DNA of 51,370 nucleotides from NCBI GenBank assembly GCA_030147705.1, contig JASBUV010000097.1, positions 1 to 51,370 on the forward strand, in the 5' to 3' direction. The stretch comes from Gammaproteobacteria bacterium (lineage in GTDB: Bacteria > Pseudomonadota > Gammaproteobacteria > Pseudomonadales > Pseudohongiellaceae). Position numbers and translations under genes: made by a program. This document shows, piece by piece, positions 26,093 through 36,205 of this stretch (positions are counted from its first letter, which is position 1; every line of letters begins with the position of its first letter). The notes under the pieces are model-generated. The model was not told the DNA's origin, searched no databases, and worked only from the letters and a program-made list of their open reading frames with translations.

Positions 26093-26434
26093 TTACTCTT
26101 TATTGAGGGTCGATTCCAACGCCAGCAGCTTGTCCGTGAGCCTTTCCAGATCGATCACGTATTCTTCAGCCACGATGCGCTGATGTAACTGCACGACGCG
26201 AGTGGCATTGATCTCAGGGAGTTGGTCGATGGTGTCTCGCAAATCCTTGAGCGTCTGCTCTGGGATATCTGTCCTGGCAGTGCTTGCATTGCGCTGTTCT
26301 GCTTTAGCTGCTTCGGCTCTTTTTCGTCGCTTGGCCTGAAACGCAGTAACAACGCCGGATTTGGATCGCGGCGAGGCATTTTTTGATGATGAGGGGCCTG
26401 GCTTATTCACTGCGCTGACACTTTTCTGAAGCAA
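26093..26434 (-). CDS. flgM: FlgM-like anti-sigma-28 factor
   Basis: FlgM binds the flagellar sigma factor FliA and is released by export once the hook is complete. The last 55 residues fit the family: LKDLRDTIDQLPEINATRV then YVIDLERLTDKLLALE, compare the Pseudomonas pattern of LRDIP-VD--RV and Y-ID--RVA-KLL-FE. The N-terminal half is basic and lacks the usual MxIDxxN start. No ATG is available: TTG 26434 gives 113 residues and GTG 26410 gives 105. Neither flgA nor flgN is adjacent, so the gene stands apart from any flagellar cluster in this window. It converges with the preceding transferase gene. Confidence 0.6.
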   Translation of the reverse strand: MLQKSVSAVNKPGPSSSKNASPRSKSGVVTAFQAKRRKRAEAAKAEQRNASTARTDIPEQTLKDLRDTIDQLPEINATRVVQLHQRIVAEEYVIDLERLTDKLLALESTLNKE

Positions 26435-26627
26435 GAAATCTTGTTATCCGGAGAGAGAAGCGCTCTGCCAGAGTCCTGAATACCGCACCTTCTGCTGCCC
26501 TGAATTGCTGCTCTGAGGCGGGTTAAATCTATAACGACTGGTGCAATAATATCTTTATAGCAGCATCCGGATTGATTCCAGAAAGCCAATCCAGCGGCTG
26601 GCAATTCTATTGATGCTGCATTGCCTG

Positions 26628-27062
26628 TTATTTTGAGATCACAGCTGAACCGTACACTGCAACAAATTCCGGGGGAAAGCGGGCAGGTTTACCGGTTGTG
26701 AGATTGATGCCGATCAGGACCCAATGGCCGCGCAGCAGGGTTTGTGCGGTTTCGGCGTGCCGAATCTGGAAGCGCCTTTCCAGACGAAGACGGCCGTCAC
26801 AGTGGACGAGCCAAGTTGCGATTTCCAGTGGCTCTCCTGCGAAGCTGGGTAACAGGTACTCGTATTCGGCGCGCTGAATTGCAACGCCGCGATTGAGTCT
26901 GCGGTAGTCATCCATGCCCAGACCCAGACGTCGTGAATGTGCCCATGCGCAGTGCTCACACCAGACTACATAGCTGGCGTTGTTGGTATGTCCCATCTCG
27001 TCTATGTCGTTTTCCGACACAGTAATCCGTTCGATGTAAGGGTTGGCAAAATCCCAGTGCAT
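26628..27062 (-). CDS. Hotdog-fold acyl-CoA thioesterase (4HBT/YbgC-like)
   Basis: The 144-residue protein has the 4HBT layout: YIERITVSENDIDEMGHTNN (with the Asp/His positions), ASYVVWCEHCAWAHSRRLGL on the long helix, RAEYEYLLPSFAGEPLEIAT, and a closing strand QTLLRGHWVLIGINLTTGKP. It should hydrolyse acyl-CoA or acyl-ACP thioesters; chain length is unknown. I use ATG 27062 because GGAG lies 7 bases upstream; the frame is open 21 codons further but those add an unlikely basic leader. It is not in the tol locus, where ybgC would be expected. Confidence 0.85.
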   Translation of the reverse strand: MHWDFANPYIERITVSENDIDEMGHTNNASYVVWCEHCAWAHSRRLGLGMDDYRRLNRGVAIQRAEYEYLLPSFAGEPLEIATWLVHCDGRLRLERRFQIRHAETAQTLLRGHWVLIGINLTTGKPARFPPEFVAVYGSAVISK

Positions 27063-27480
27063 AGTCGTTCTCCGTGGCCGCGAGGATTCTAGCACGGTCG
27101 AACGGCTCATGAAGGGGCTGCCCAACCGCCTGGATGGGGGGTTCCCGGGTAAAAAACGTGTCTTTTGAAGGGAATGGTTATCGCAAATGCGTTACCGAAT
27201 CCCTGAATTGTGCCATTCTTGGCTCAAGTTCTGATATGACTGAAGCCGTACAACATCAGGGAAGGTTGCGTTGTAGGAGTAATCTCGACAGATCGGGCCC
27301 AGAGAGGAAGCCGGGTCGGGAATGACAAGCAGGTCGAACAATTGCTCGCCAAAAATATCTCGCGAGCCATGGTTTGCAGATGTGCCACGCCTGTCACAGT
27401 ATTTGTGGGTTAATTGCAGCAATATTTGCATCAGATCCATTGCCAATATCGGAAAATAGTGCGGAAAACGGGAGAGAACA
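27063..27480. other. Intergenic, 418 bases, nothing assigned
   Basis: This lies between the divergent thioesterase and FemAB-like genes and so should hold two promoters. No convincing -35/-10 pair, gene or repeat stands out. The ribosome-binding site GGGAGAG of the downstream gene is near its end. Confidence 0.5.
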
Positions 27481-28455
27481 GTGCGCGTGCATGCCGTAAT
27501 AGAGTCCTCAGACAATCAATTTCAGCAGTATTGGGACAAGTTGATCGCTTCTGATCCACTACAAAATCCGCTCTATGCCCCTCCAGTATCACTGTCCGCA
27601 AAATCAGCCGTGGACACTGATCGTTATCAGAATCATTCGTTTATGGTGGTCAGGGAGGAAGAGCCGGTATTCGGTTGTTCGGTGACGTCGAACACGGATG
27701 CCAATGGGCGGCGACGACTCGGTTTCTATGGCCGCGAGGCATCCACCTTGATGAACCGCGGGCAGATGGCCGCGCCCAGCAATAGTTTCGCGCCTGAAGC
27801 CATCGAGTTGCTCATGGAGCATTTTACCAAGCTGATGCAGGACATCAGTCCTGATGTGCTTGAGTATCTGGATCCTGTGAGTTGCGGTCTCATGTCTCCT
27901 TTGACGCAGGTCTTATTGGAAAAAGGGGCGCGGCCACACATCCATAAGAGCCAGGTAATTCGTCTGGGGCTTTCCGAAAACGCCTTGCTCGCTTGCATGG
28001 ATGCCGAATACAGCAGGCAGATCAAGTGGGGGGTTGAACACATTGCCATGAAAACACTTGCTGGTGAGCGGACCGGCGAAGTGGACTCCATTCTTGCTGA
28101 TCTATGCAATGCTTACTGCGCGAATCTCGAGTGTGGTCAAGCGTTCTTTCATTCCTGCGCGAACCTGATCAGTAATCGACAGGGCTTCATTGTTCAGAGT
28201 GGTCTGGAGTCAAATGACAGGGCTTTGTTTGTGCACAACTCTCATACCTGCCACCTGGTGATTGCGGACACGCCTGGTCAGAGTGAAAACCTTCCAGCGC
28301 TTCAGGCGATACTTTGGCAGGCAATCTGCTATAGCAAACTTTCCGGTTGTACTTACTTCGATCTCGGCGGCAAGCTCATTCCATCTTCGGATTTGGATTT
28401 GAAAAAATTTGGTGGTTCAGAGCACACCAAGATTCGGGTTTCCTATTCCCAGTAA
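27481..28455 (+). CDS. FemAB/GNAT-like acyltransferase-fold protein
   Basis: The 324-residue protein looks like a FemAB-type member of the GNAT superfamily. The C-terminal part is the best clue: ILWQAICYSKLSGCTYFDLG then KLIPSSDLDLKKFGGSEHTK resembles the xxAIxxSKExGxxxxDLGG...FKxxFGG pattern of peptidoglycan-bridge and related aminoacyltransferases. The N-terminal half (PLYAPPVSLSAKSAVDTDRY) is not recognised. The GTG start has GGGAGAG upstream. No surface-polymer genes adjoin it, so its acceptor is unknown. It precedes fleQ by 178 bases. Confidence 0.55.
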   Translation: MRVHAVIESSDNQFQQYWDKLIASDPLQNPLYAPPVSLSAKSAVDTDRYQNHSFMVVREEEPVFGCSVTSNTDANGRRRLGFYGREASTLMNRGQMAAPSNSFAPEAIELLMEHFTKLMQDISPDVLEYLDPVSCGLMSPLTQVLLEKGARPHIHKSQVIRLGLSENALLACMDAEYSRQIKWGVEHIAMKTLAGERTGEVDSILADLCNAYCANLECGQAFFHSCANLISNRQGFIVQSGLESNDRALFVHNSHTCHLVIADTPGQSENLPALQAILWQAICYSKLSGCTYFDLGGKLIPSSDLDLKKFGGSEHTKIRVSYSQ

Positions 28456-28633
28456 GCGTTTGTGTTCACTGTTTTCAGTGGCTAATCGAAACGTGTGATT
28501 TTAATTCTCAATGCCGTTTCGTTGCGCGTTGACTATCTTTTCGCTTGCGGTTCTAATGACACGGGCAGTGTGCTGACGCATACTGCTCGCTTCTTGTATA
28601 GGTTTCGAATTCACACTTCACAATCGTAAATAG

Positions 28634-30211
28634 ATGACTGCCACCAACAAAGTTTTAGTTATTGACGACGACGCGAATCGTCGCCATGACTTGAGCACGA
28701 TTCTGAATTTTCTTGGTGAGAATTTGCTCACTTCTCAAAGTTCCGACTGGTTGTCAGTTTGCAATGAAACAGAAACTTCGCCGACCGAAATCTGTGTCGC
28801 ATTACTGGCAAGTTCTACCCAAGTCGCGTTGCCGGATCTCATGGCAGAGCTCTATGAATGGGATGCCGGGATTCCTTTTGTATTGCTTGGTGATCAGGAA
28901 CCGGATTCGGCGTTACCGTCACCTTTGCTAACCCGTATCACTGCCAAGCTGCCAGACCCTCTGACCTATCAGTTACTTCTCGACGCTCTGCACAAGGCAA
29001 AGCTGTTCCACGAGCACTACAATCGTTTGCGCGACGTCGGTGGCATCAAAGATTTCAATATGTTTCACAGTCTGGTTGGCAAATCAAAACCCATTCAGAA
29101 GATCAGACATATGATGGGGCAGGTGGCTGCCAAAGAAGTTAGCGTACTGATCACGGGTGAGTCGGGAACCGGTAAGGAAGTGGTAGCGCGCAACTTGCAT
29201 CTGAATTCTCCGCGAGCAGACAAACCGTTTATCCCGATCAACTGTGGTGCGATTCCAAGAGAGTTGCTGGAGAGCGAGTTGTTTGGCCACGTAAAAGGGG
29301 CATTCACGGGTGCGATCTCGGACCGGGCCGGTCGATTTGAGCTGGCTGATGGTGGAACACTTTTCCTTGATGAGATCGGTGATATGCCACTGAGCATGCA
29401 AGTGAAACTGTTGCGTGTGTTGCAGGAGCGGAGCTTTGAACGCGTGGGTGGTGTCAAAACCATTCAGTCAGACGTGCGAATCCTCGCTGCGACTCACAAA
29501 AATCTTGAGGCGATGATCAGTCAGGGAGAGTTTCGCCAGGATCTGTATTATCGATTGAATGTCTTCCCCATCGAGATGCCGCCATTACGCGACCGGGCCG
29601 AGGATGTTCCTCTCTTGCTCAATGAGTTGCTCACTATTATGGAACGTGAACAGCGCGGGTCGGTACGTTTTAATTCTGCCGCTATCGAATGTCTGTGTCG
29701 CTATGACTGGCCTGGCAACGTTCGTGAGCTGGCCAACCTGGTGGAAAGAATGGCTATCCTGTATCCACACGGGATCGTCGGTGTGAACGACTTGCCAGAA
29801 AAATTCAGAAACCTGACTGATGCTGCAAGTAGTAGCAAGCAAGGAACAGAGCCCACTCCGGTTGCTGAACCACAAGCGCAACAAGAGCCTGCAGAATATG
29901 CCGAGCAAGTACTGCCAATTGAGAGCTCGTCACTGCTGCCCTTAAATGGCATAGACTTGAAAGAGTATCTTACCAATCTTGAGAAGGACCTGATTGAAAA
30001 GGCGCTGAATGATAGCGAAGGTGTTGTTGCTCGCGCGGCCGACCGATTACATATCAGGCGCACGACGCTCGTGGAAAAAATGCGAAAATTCAATCTGAGC
30101 AAACAGCAGTTTGATGAATCAGAGCAATACGATCAAGCTGACGATCAAGAGGAGGGAGCAGAACAAAGCCCGCATACCGATACCGGACAGGCTGGCACTC
30201 TTAGACATTAG
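28634..30211 (+). CDS. fleQ: Sigma54-dependent regulator FleQ
   Basis: FleQ activates flagellar genes with sigma54 and, in Pseudomonas, represses exopolysaccharide genes in response to c-di-GMP. The 525-residue protein aligns throughout: a receiver-like N-terminal domain ([20 protein letters not shown]), an AAA+ domain with Walker A GESGTGKE and GAFTGA (sigma54 contact), and a Fis-type helix-turn-helix near 455-485 ([20 protein letters not shown]). The c-di-GMP motif LFRS of P. aeruginosa reads MFHS here (Met143 to Ser146; His145 in place of Arg), while the ARN that follows Walker A is kept. The C-terminal tail is long, acidic and Gln-rich. No clear ribosome-binding site is seen. An 11-bp tandem duplication spans the stop codon. 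Confidence 0.9.
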   Translation: MTATNKVLVIDDDANRRHDLSTILNFLGENLLTSQSSDWLSVCNETETSPTEICVALLASSTQVALPDLMAELYEWDAGIPFVLLGDQEPDSALPSPLLTRITAKLPDPLTYQLLLDALHKAKLFHEHYNRLRDVGGIKDFNMFHSLVGKSKPIQKIRHMMGQVAAKEVSVLITGESGTGKEVVARNLHLNSPRADKPFIPINCGAIPRELLESELFGHVKGAFTGAISDRAGRFELADGGTLFLDEIGDMPLSMQVKLLRVLQERSFERVGGVKTIQSDVRILAATHKNLEAMISQGEFRQDLYYRLNVFPIEMPPLRDRAEDVPLLLNELLTIMEREQRGSVRFNSAAIECLCRYDWPGNVRELANLVERMAILYPHGIVGVNDLPEKFRNLTDAASSSKQGTEPTPVAEPQAQQEPAEYAEQVLPIESSSLLPLNGIDLKEYLTNLEKDLIEKALNDSEGVVARAADRLHIRRTTLVEKMRKFNLSKQQFDESEQYDQADDQEEGAEQSPHTDTGQAGTLRH

Positions 30212-30227
30212 TCAGGCATTAGTCAGG
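30206..30227 (+). repeat. 11-bp tandem duplication across the fleQ stop codon
   Basis: CATTAGTCAGG occurs at 30206-30216 and again at 30217-30227. The fleQ stop TAG lies inside the first copy. Confidence 0.9.
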
Positions 30228-30263
30228 CACTGGGCTCACTCAAACCAAGCCATAATCTACGCT

Positions 30264-30992
30264 TCAATCAGTAAGCGCCATTACCTCTTCGCCCGCCACC
30301 AGCGCATTTTCCAACTCCAGTTCTATGCGCAATCCGGAAGGATTGATCTGTTCAATTCGCGTTAACAGAAAATCCCAGTCATCTGCCAGCCAGATCAAGG
30401 TTTTTCTGCCATTGTTCTCTTCGCGCACCCTTTCGAGCTTGGTGGTATTCAGCAGGCCCAGGGGTGTTTCCAGCTTCTCACTGCCGAGCACGCGATAGCG
30501 ATGCGTTTCAATGCTGCTACCATCCACGAGCCTGAATTCGAACTCTTCTTCGCTGTGCTGTTTTAGTCGCAGGGCAAGTGCTGCCTGATAACTGAGTTGA
30601 TCGAGTACGCCAGACTCGAGCTGTAATGACCAGCTCTGCTCATCTTCGCTGCTAAGCGCAACTTCGTCTTCCCAATTGAAGCTGACAGACTGTTGCTCTC
30701 TCCTGATCCCTTTGACCAGATAGCTATAGTTATGAGGAATGATCTCACCATTGGCGATACTGAATTCGCTGCTTTGTTCCAGATCGCCGATGCTGATCAA
30801 TGCGAGCTTGGCTTCCAGAGAGATATTCAGCTTATAGTGATCATTGTCCTGGCGAATCAGATGGCGCTCGGCCTTGCCGCGCAAGCCATTGGTATTGGCC
30901 TGATAGTAAGCTGAGAATTCCTGTAGCTCTGTTGCGTTTGCCAGGCAACAAGTGCTGAGCAGTGCGAACAGTGAGCTACGCAAGAATTTCAT
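30264..30992 (-). CDS. DUF3108 periplasmic protein
   Basis: The 242-residue protein has a signal peptide (MKFLRSSLFALLSTCCLANA) followed by a beta-rich DUF3108 domain: FSAYYQANTNGLRGKAERHL, then a run of strands to KTLIWLADDWDFLLTRIEQI, the most conserved part. The function is unknown. It overlaps the purN stop in a TAATG junction, and the purM-purN-DUF3108 order is conserved in Pseudomonas-type genomes, so it is cotranscribed with purine genes although it is secreted. Confidence 0.88.
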   Translation of the reverse strand: MKFLRSSLFALLSTCCLANATELQEFSAYYQANTNGLRGKAERHLIRQDNDHYKLNISLEAKLALISIGDLEQSSEFSIANGEIIPHNYSYLVKGIRREQQSVSFNWEDEVALSSEDEQSWSLQLESGVLDQLSYQAALALRLKQHSEEEFEFRLVDGSSIETHRYRVLGSEKLETPLGLLNTTKLERVREENNGRKTLIWLADDWDFLLTRIEQINPSGLRIELELENALVAGEEVMALTD

Positions 30993-31657
30993 TACTGGTT
31001 CGCCTCTGCCCCATGGGGAGGCAATACAGCATTGTCGAGCAATGCTTTGTTGTCAGCCATCTGTAATCGGCCCGTGGCAAACCAGTTGACGACTGCTGGA
31101 TAAAGCAGGTGCTCTTTCTCGAGGACACGAGCTGCCAGCACCTCGGGCGTGTCATCTGCGCGTATTGGCACCCGTTGTTGCGCGATAACCGGGCCGCCGT
31201 CCATTTCTTCAGTAACGAAGTGCACGGAAACGCCATGTTCTTTCTCGCCTGCTTCAATTGCACGCTGATGAGTGTGAGTGCCCGGGTACTTGGGCAGTAG
31301 AGAAGGGTGGATGTTGATAATTCGGCCAGCGAAGTAATTGACGAAGTCACCGCCCAACAAGCGCATGAAGCCTGCCAGGACTACCAGCGCGGGCTGGTAT
31401 TCATCGATAGCGGACCGTAGCGCAACGTCAAACTCGTCGCGATTGCCAAAACCAGTGTGATCGACAACGCGGGTAGCGATACCCGCGCGGGCAGCGCGCT
31501 CCAGTCCGTAAGCCTGGGGCCGGTTGGAAATCACTGCGCTGATCGTATAGTCAGACTTCTCACTGGCATCGATAAGCGCTTGCAGATTCGAGCCATTCCC
31601 GGAGATCAGGACAACTATTGGGCATTTGTTCAATGTCATGTCGATAAATTCGCCCAT
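30992..31657 (-). CDS. purN: Phosphoribosylglycinamide formyltransferase PurN
   Basis: PurN transfers a formyl group from 10-formyltetrahydrofolate to GAR in de novo purine synthesis. The 221-residue protein has PIVVLISGNGSNLQALID, the catalytic block GRIINIHPSLLPKYPGTHTH (Asn and His), and VHFVTEEMDGGPVIAQ with the catalytic Asp. The ATG at 31657 shares its A with the purM stop (TAATG), supporting translational coupling; a second ATG at 31639 is possible. The same TAATG junction recurs at its own end with the DUF3108 gene. Confidence 0.96.
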   Translation of the reverse strand: MGEFIDMTLNKCPIVVLISGNGSNLQALIDASEKSDYTISAVISNRPQAYGLERAARAGIATRVVDHTGFGNRDEFDVALRSAIDEYQPALVVLAGFMRLLGGDFVNYFAGRIINIHPSLLPKYPGTHTHQRAIEAGEKEHGVSVHFVTEEMDGGPVIAQQRVPIRADDTPEVLAARVLEKEHLLYPAVVNWFATGRLQMADNKALLDNAVLPPHGAEANQ

Positions 31658-32721
31658 TACGTAAACCGAATTGCTTCTTTGCTAGCGCCGCGTTCTTGTA
31701 TCTGACCGATCAGGAACGCGCAATCTTCCGTGCGATTCAGTACGTCGAGTGCCACCTGACTGTCTTTCTCGGGCACGCACAGCACCATGCCTATTCCGCA
31801 GTTGAATGTGCGTAGCATCTCATGATCAGCGACGTTGCCCTGCTCCTGCAGCCAGTTGAAAATAGCAGGCCGAGTCCAACTGTCCCGGTTTATCACAGCA
31901 CAGGCGTTGTCTGGCAGAACCCGTGGCAAATTCTCTATGAGGCCGCCGCCGGTGATATGGGCAATTCCGTGAATGCTGACAGTTGCCGCAAGCTCTCTGA
32001 CAGTGTTGACGTAAATAATAGTCGGAGCCAACAGGGTTTCTCCAAGCGTGCTGCCTTCGAATGGTTCGGACAAATCAGCACCGCTGACTTCGAGGATTTT
32101 CCGAATCAGGGAGTAACCATTGGAGTGTGGTCCGGAAGAACGTAAACCGATCAGGCAGTCGCCGATCTGCACATCATTGACATCAATGATCTTGCTCTTC
32201 TCCACTACGCCTACCGAAAAACCGGCCAGGTCATAATCGCCAGGCTGATACATACCGGGCATTTCGGCAGTCTCGCCCCCGATCAGCGCGCAACCTGCTT
32301 GCTCGCAACCGACTCCAATACCGCTAACGACAGATTTGGCCACCGCGACATCAAGCCCGCCTGTTGCATAGTAGTCGAGGAAAAAGAGCGGTTCAGCGCC
32401 ACACACGATCAGGTCGTTGACGCACATCGCCACCAGATCAATGCCTATGGTGTCATGCTTGGCCATCTGCATCGCAAGCTTCAGTTTCGTTCCGACTCCA
32501 TCTGTTGCCGAGACCAATACCGGTTGCTGATATTTGGCGGGAATCTCGCAGAGTGCGCCGAACCCGCCGAGTTGTGACAGGACTTCCGGTCGGTGGGTGC
32601 GCTTGGTGATCTGCTTGATCTCATCTACCAGCGTGTTTCCGGCATCAATATCCACGCCTGCATCACGATAGCTCAGTGCCTGCTTTGCTGCCGATTGCGT
32701 GGTGCCCTTGTCGCTTGCCAT
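31657..32721 (-). CDS. purM: Phosphoribosylformylglycinamidine cyclo-ligase PurM
   Basis: PurM closes the imidazole ring of AIR using ATP. The 354-residue protein has [20 protein letters not shown] at the start, [49 protein letters not shown] and the Gly-rich [20 protein letters not shown] 32721 is chosen because AAAGGA lies 8 bases upstream and the protein then matches family length; the frame stays open 35 codons upstream without family similarity. It is divergent from the DUF2066 gene. Confidence 0.97.
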   Translation of the reverse strand: MASDKGTTQSAAKQALSYRDAGVDIDAGNTLVDEIKQITKRTHRPEVLSQLGGFGALCEIPAKYQQPVLVSATDGVGTKLKLAMQMAKHDTIGIDLVAMCVNDLIVCGAEPLFFLDYYATGGLDVAVAKSVVSGIGVGCEQAGCALIGGETAEMPGMYQPGDYDLAGFSVGVVEKSKIIDVNDVQIGDCLIGLRSSGPHSNGYSLIRKILEVSGADLSEPFEGSTLGETLLAPTIIYVNTVRELAATVSIHGIAHITGGGLIENLPRVLPDNACAVINRDSWTRPAIFNWLQEQGNVADHEMLRTFNCGIGMVLCVPEKDSQVALDVLNRTEDCAFLIGQIQERGASKEAIRFT

Positions 32722-32898
32722 GCTTGTTTTCCTTTGCTTGATTTCGCGCTGTGCGCAACAGGCGTGAAGTTTACCAAGAAGCGCGCACTGAGTCAGGAAT
32801 CTTGCAATCTGCTTACAGTTCAACAAATCCTTGATGAACCCTGGCTGAAGCTGCCTTGTCCAGGTCCAGCTTGGCGGGATCAGGAGGGGTGAAGTATT

Positions 32899-34119
32899 AT
32901 GCCGCCCATGAAGAAATTTGTGACATCAGTCAGTTCCCGGTCTTTCAGGCTGTTGCTGGCCGTGGCGCTCGTGGTCATGCCACTACATGGCTGGGCGCTA
33001 CCCGTAACTGGCCTCTACAGTCATCGTGTCGCGGTTGCCAATGAGAGCGATGGAGAACGCAACCGGGCGTTCCGCGAGGCGTTCGAGGCAGTAGTGCTGA
33101 AAGTGACTGGGGATCCACGCTGGCTTGAGCACGCCGCCGTGCAGTCTGCAGTAGCGAATGCCCAGAGCTACGTAGAAGCCATAAGCTATACCAGTCAGAT
33201 GGTGCCGGTGGAGCAAGTGCCGCAGGAAGCGACGCCCGATAACCAGGGCGATGCCGTGAATGGCCAGGCAGACACATCACAACTTGATGAAAACCTTGCT
33301 GACCAGCAGCCTGCCAATCCCGTTCCCACGCCAACTGAACGGGAGCAGCGCTTTATCAATGTGGATTTCGCACAGAATCTGATCAATCAGATGCTCGTTT
33401 CCGCCGACATTCCAATCTGGGACAACAACCGACCCAGCGTATTGGTGTGGATGGTCTTGCAGGACCCTGGTGGTCAGCGCACCATGCTGACCGCCGACGG
33501 CAACCCGGAAATTATCTCGATCATGCAGGATTTTGCACAGAGCCGCGGTTTGCCGATTATTTTCCCCGTACTGGATTTTGAAGACCGGCGAGCGCTGAGC
33601 GAGGATCAGGTCTGGGCACTGGAAACTGACGCCATACGTCAGGCGAGTGCGCGCTATGGTGCAGACAGCATGTTGGCTGGTCGTGTCTATTTTACAGCAG
33701 CGGGGCAGCTAGTCGGGCTCTGGCAGTTCATTTTTCAAGATCAGGTAGAGATGTTCGACGGAGTGGATACCAGTTTACAGAGCTATCTGAACGCACCGCT
33801 CAACAGAATCACCAGCAATCTGGCTGCCTATTTTGCGATCACGCCGGAGGCAGCGCTGCGCGAGAAAGTGCTGGTTCGGGTCGATGGCGTTGACAATATC
33901 TCTGAGTATTCCGCGCTACTAGCCTATGTTCGAAACCTCGGTCTGGTAGAGTCAGTTGCCACTACCGGGTTGGATGGAGAGCGCATCGAACTCACCCTCA
34001 GTCTGATTGGTAATGCCATGCAGCTCAATGAACTGATCGCCCTGGATCGCGGCCTGCTGCCCGTCGGTGGAGCGGTAGCGCCAGATTCGGGTCTGCTCCA
34101 TTACCGATGGACGCGTTAG
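32899..34119 (+). CDS. DUF2066 exported protein
   Basis: The 406-residue protein has a signal peptide ([19 protein letters not shown]) and the DUF2066 domain: [20 protein letters not shown], then [15 protein letters not shown] near residue 65 and [14 protein letters not shown] near 185. A Gln/Asp/Pro-rich linker at about 110-150 separates the halves. The function is unknown. An AGGAGG lies upstream of the ATG, although about 12 bases away; ATG 32908 three codons in is an alternative. In related genomes a permease gene separates it from hda; here hda follows after 24 bases. Confidence 0.87.
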   Translation: MPPMKKFVTSVSSRSFRLLLAVALVVMPLHGWALPVTGLYSHRVAVANESDGERNRAFREAFEAVVLKVTGDPRWLEHAAVQSAVANAQSYVEAISYTSQMVPVEQVPQEATPDNQGDAVNGQADTSQLDENLADQQPANPVPTPTEREQRFINVDFAQNLINQMLVSADIPIWDNNRPSVLVWMVLQDPGGQRTMLTADGNPEIISIMQDFAQSRGLPIIFPVLDFEDRRALSEDQVWALETDAIRQASARYGADSMLAGRVYFTAAGQLVGLWQFIFQDQVEMFDGVDTSLQSYLNAPLNRITSNLAAYFAITPEAALREKVLVRVDGVDNISEYSALLAYVRNLGLVESVATTGLDGERIELTLSLIGNAMQLNELIALDRGLLPVGGAVAPDSGLLHYRWTR

Positions 34120-34143
34120 ACCAGAGAGTTTGATGCACTAGTT

Positions 34144-34827
34144 ATGCAATCATTACAACTTCCCCTCGGCATTCGTTTAAACGATGAAGCCAGATTCGAG
34201 AACTACTTCATCTCAGCCAGCAATCAACTGTTGGTTGAGCAACTGCTGGAGCAACCCCGGTTAATCTATATCCGCGCCAATGCTGGTGTCGGACTCAGTC
34301 ATCTTCTGCAAGCGATCTGTCATCAGAGTAATCTCATCTCCCACTCGGCAATGTATCTACCATTGGCGGAGCGGGATGCCTTTACTCCGGAAATTCTTGA
34401 AGGGTTGGATTCGGTGGATCTGGTCTGTCTGGACGATGTTGACAGCATTGCCGGGGATGCGGATTGGGAGGCTGGCTTGTTCAATGCATTCAATCACATC
34501 GCAGCGTCTGATACCTGTCTGGTGCTGGGCGGCAAGCAAGCGCCGGGAACTGCGCAATTTGCTCTGGCCGATTTGCAATCCCGCTTGCAATTGGCGCCCA
34601 TCTACCAGTTGTGTGAGCTCGATGACAACGAGAAAAAACAATTGCTGCAATTGCGCGCGCACGGGCGAGGGATGAACCTCAGCCCAGCGGTAGCGGACTA
34701 CATTGTTGCCCGTACAGAGCGAAGTGTGGGAGCTCTGATCTCGGTGCTGGACAAGCTTGATGCCAGCACACTCTCTCACCAACGTCCTCTGACGATACCG
34801 CTGGTGAAAGACACCATGAATTGGTAG
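34144..34827 (+). CDS. hda: DnaA regulatory inactivator Hda
   Basis: Hda, bound to the DNA polymerase sliding clamp, makes DnaA hydrolyse its ATP after initiation and so prevents re-replication. The 227-residue AAA+ protein begins with a clamp-binding motif QLPLGI (residues 5-10), then FENYFISASNQLLVEQL. The Walker A position is degenerate (NAGVGLSHLL), as in other Hda proteins; VDLVCLDDVDSIAGDADWE is the Walker B block, and DLQSRLQLAPIYQL contains the sensor region. It is the last gene of a two-gene run with the DUF2066 gene. Confidence 0.93.
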   Translation: MQSLQLPLGIRLNDEARFENYFISASNQLLVEQLLEQPRLIYIRANAGVGLSHLLQAICHQSNLISHSAMYLPLAERDAFTPEILEGLDSVDLVCLDDVDSIAGDADWEAGLFNAFNHIAASDTCLVLGGKQAPGTAQFALADLQSRLQLAPIYQLCELDDNEKKQLLQLRAHGRGMNLSPAVADYIVARTERSVGALISVLDKLDASTLSHQRPLTIPLVKDTMNW

Positions 34828-34836
34828 TTGCCCTTG

Positions 34837-35214
34837 TCAGATTCCGGTATTGAAGTGCGTGCGATACGCGCGGATGAACAGAATCAAATACACGAAAAGG
34901 GCAACGCACAATAAGACCTCAATAAAGCCCAATACGCGTCGCTGTGCATCGAATGCAAGCAAGACGCCGTGAATAAAATAAAGAAGAATGACAAAACTGA
35001 GCCAGGCATAGCTGCGTGCGTTTCCTCTGCGCAGCCCGGGAAGAAAAATTAACAGAGGCACTGTTTGCAGTAACCAGACAACTGGTACAGCAATACTGGC
35101 ACCTAGCGCGACAACGCTGTTCACTGCGAAGTAGACGAGGAGTGCATAGTACAGGGTCAGGATATAGCGGCGCGTCTGCGCCAGCTGCGGTGGGAAATCA
35201 TTAAGCTCAGGCAT
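34837..35214 (-). CDS. DUF2069 small membrane protein
   Basis: The 125-residue protein has four hydrophobic segments (about 20-40, 44-60, 70-88 and 95-115) and matches DUF2069. The function is unknown. It starts 6 bases after wrbA in the minus-strand order yihY-arsC-wrbA-DUF2069, a cluster that recurs next to hda in Pseudomonas-type genomes. Confidence 0.87.
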   Translation of the reverse strand: MPELNDFPPQLAQTRRYILTLYYALLVYFAVNSVVALGASIAVPVVWLLQTVPLLIFLPGLRRGNARSYAWLSFVILLYFIHGVLLAFDAQRRVLGFIEVLLCVALFVYLILFIRAYRTHFNTGI

Positions 35215-35220
35215 GGTTAC

Positions 35221-36179
<959 letters not shown>

Positions 36180-36205
36180 TGGTAACCTCGTGGGCTAGCG
36201 GCTGT

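Noticed and set aside
27134-27325. Short frame before the FemAB-like gene
   Set aside because: 63 codons, no ribosome site, composition unlike a protein.
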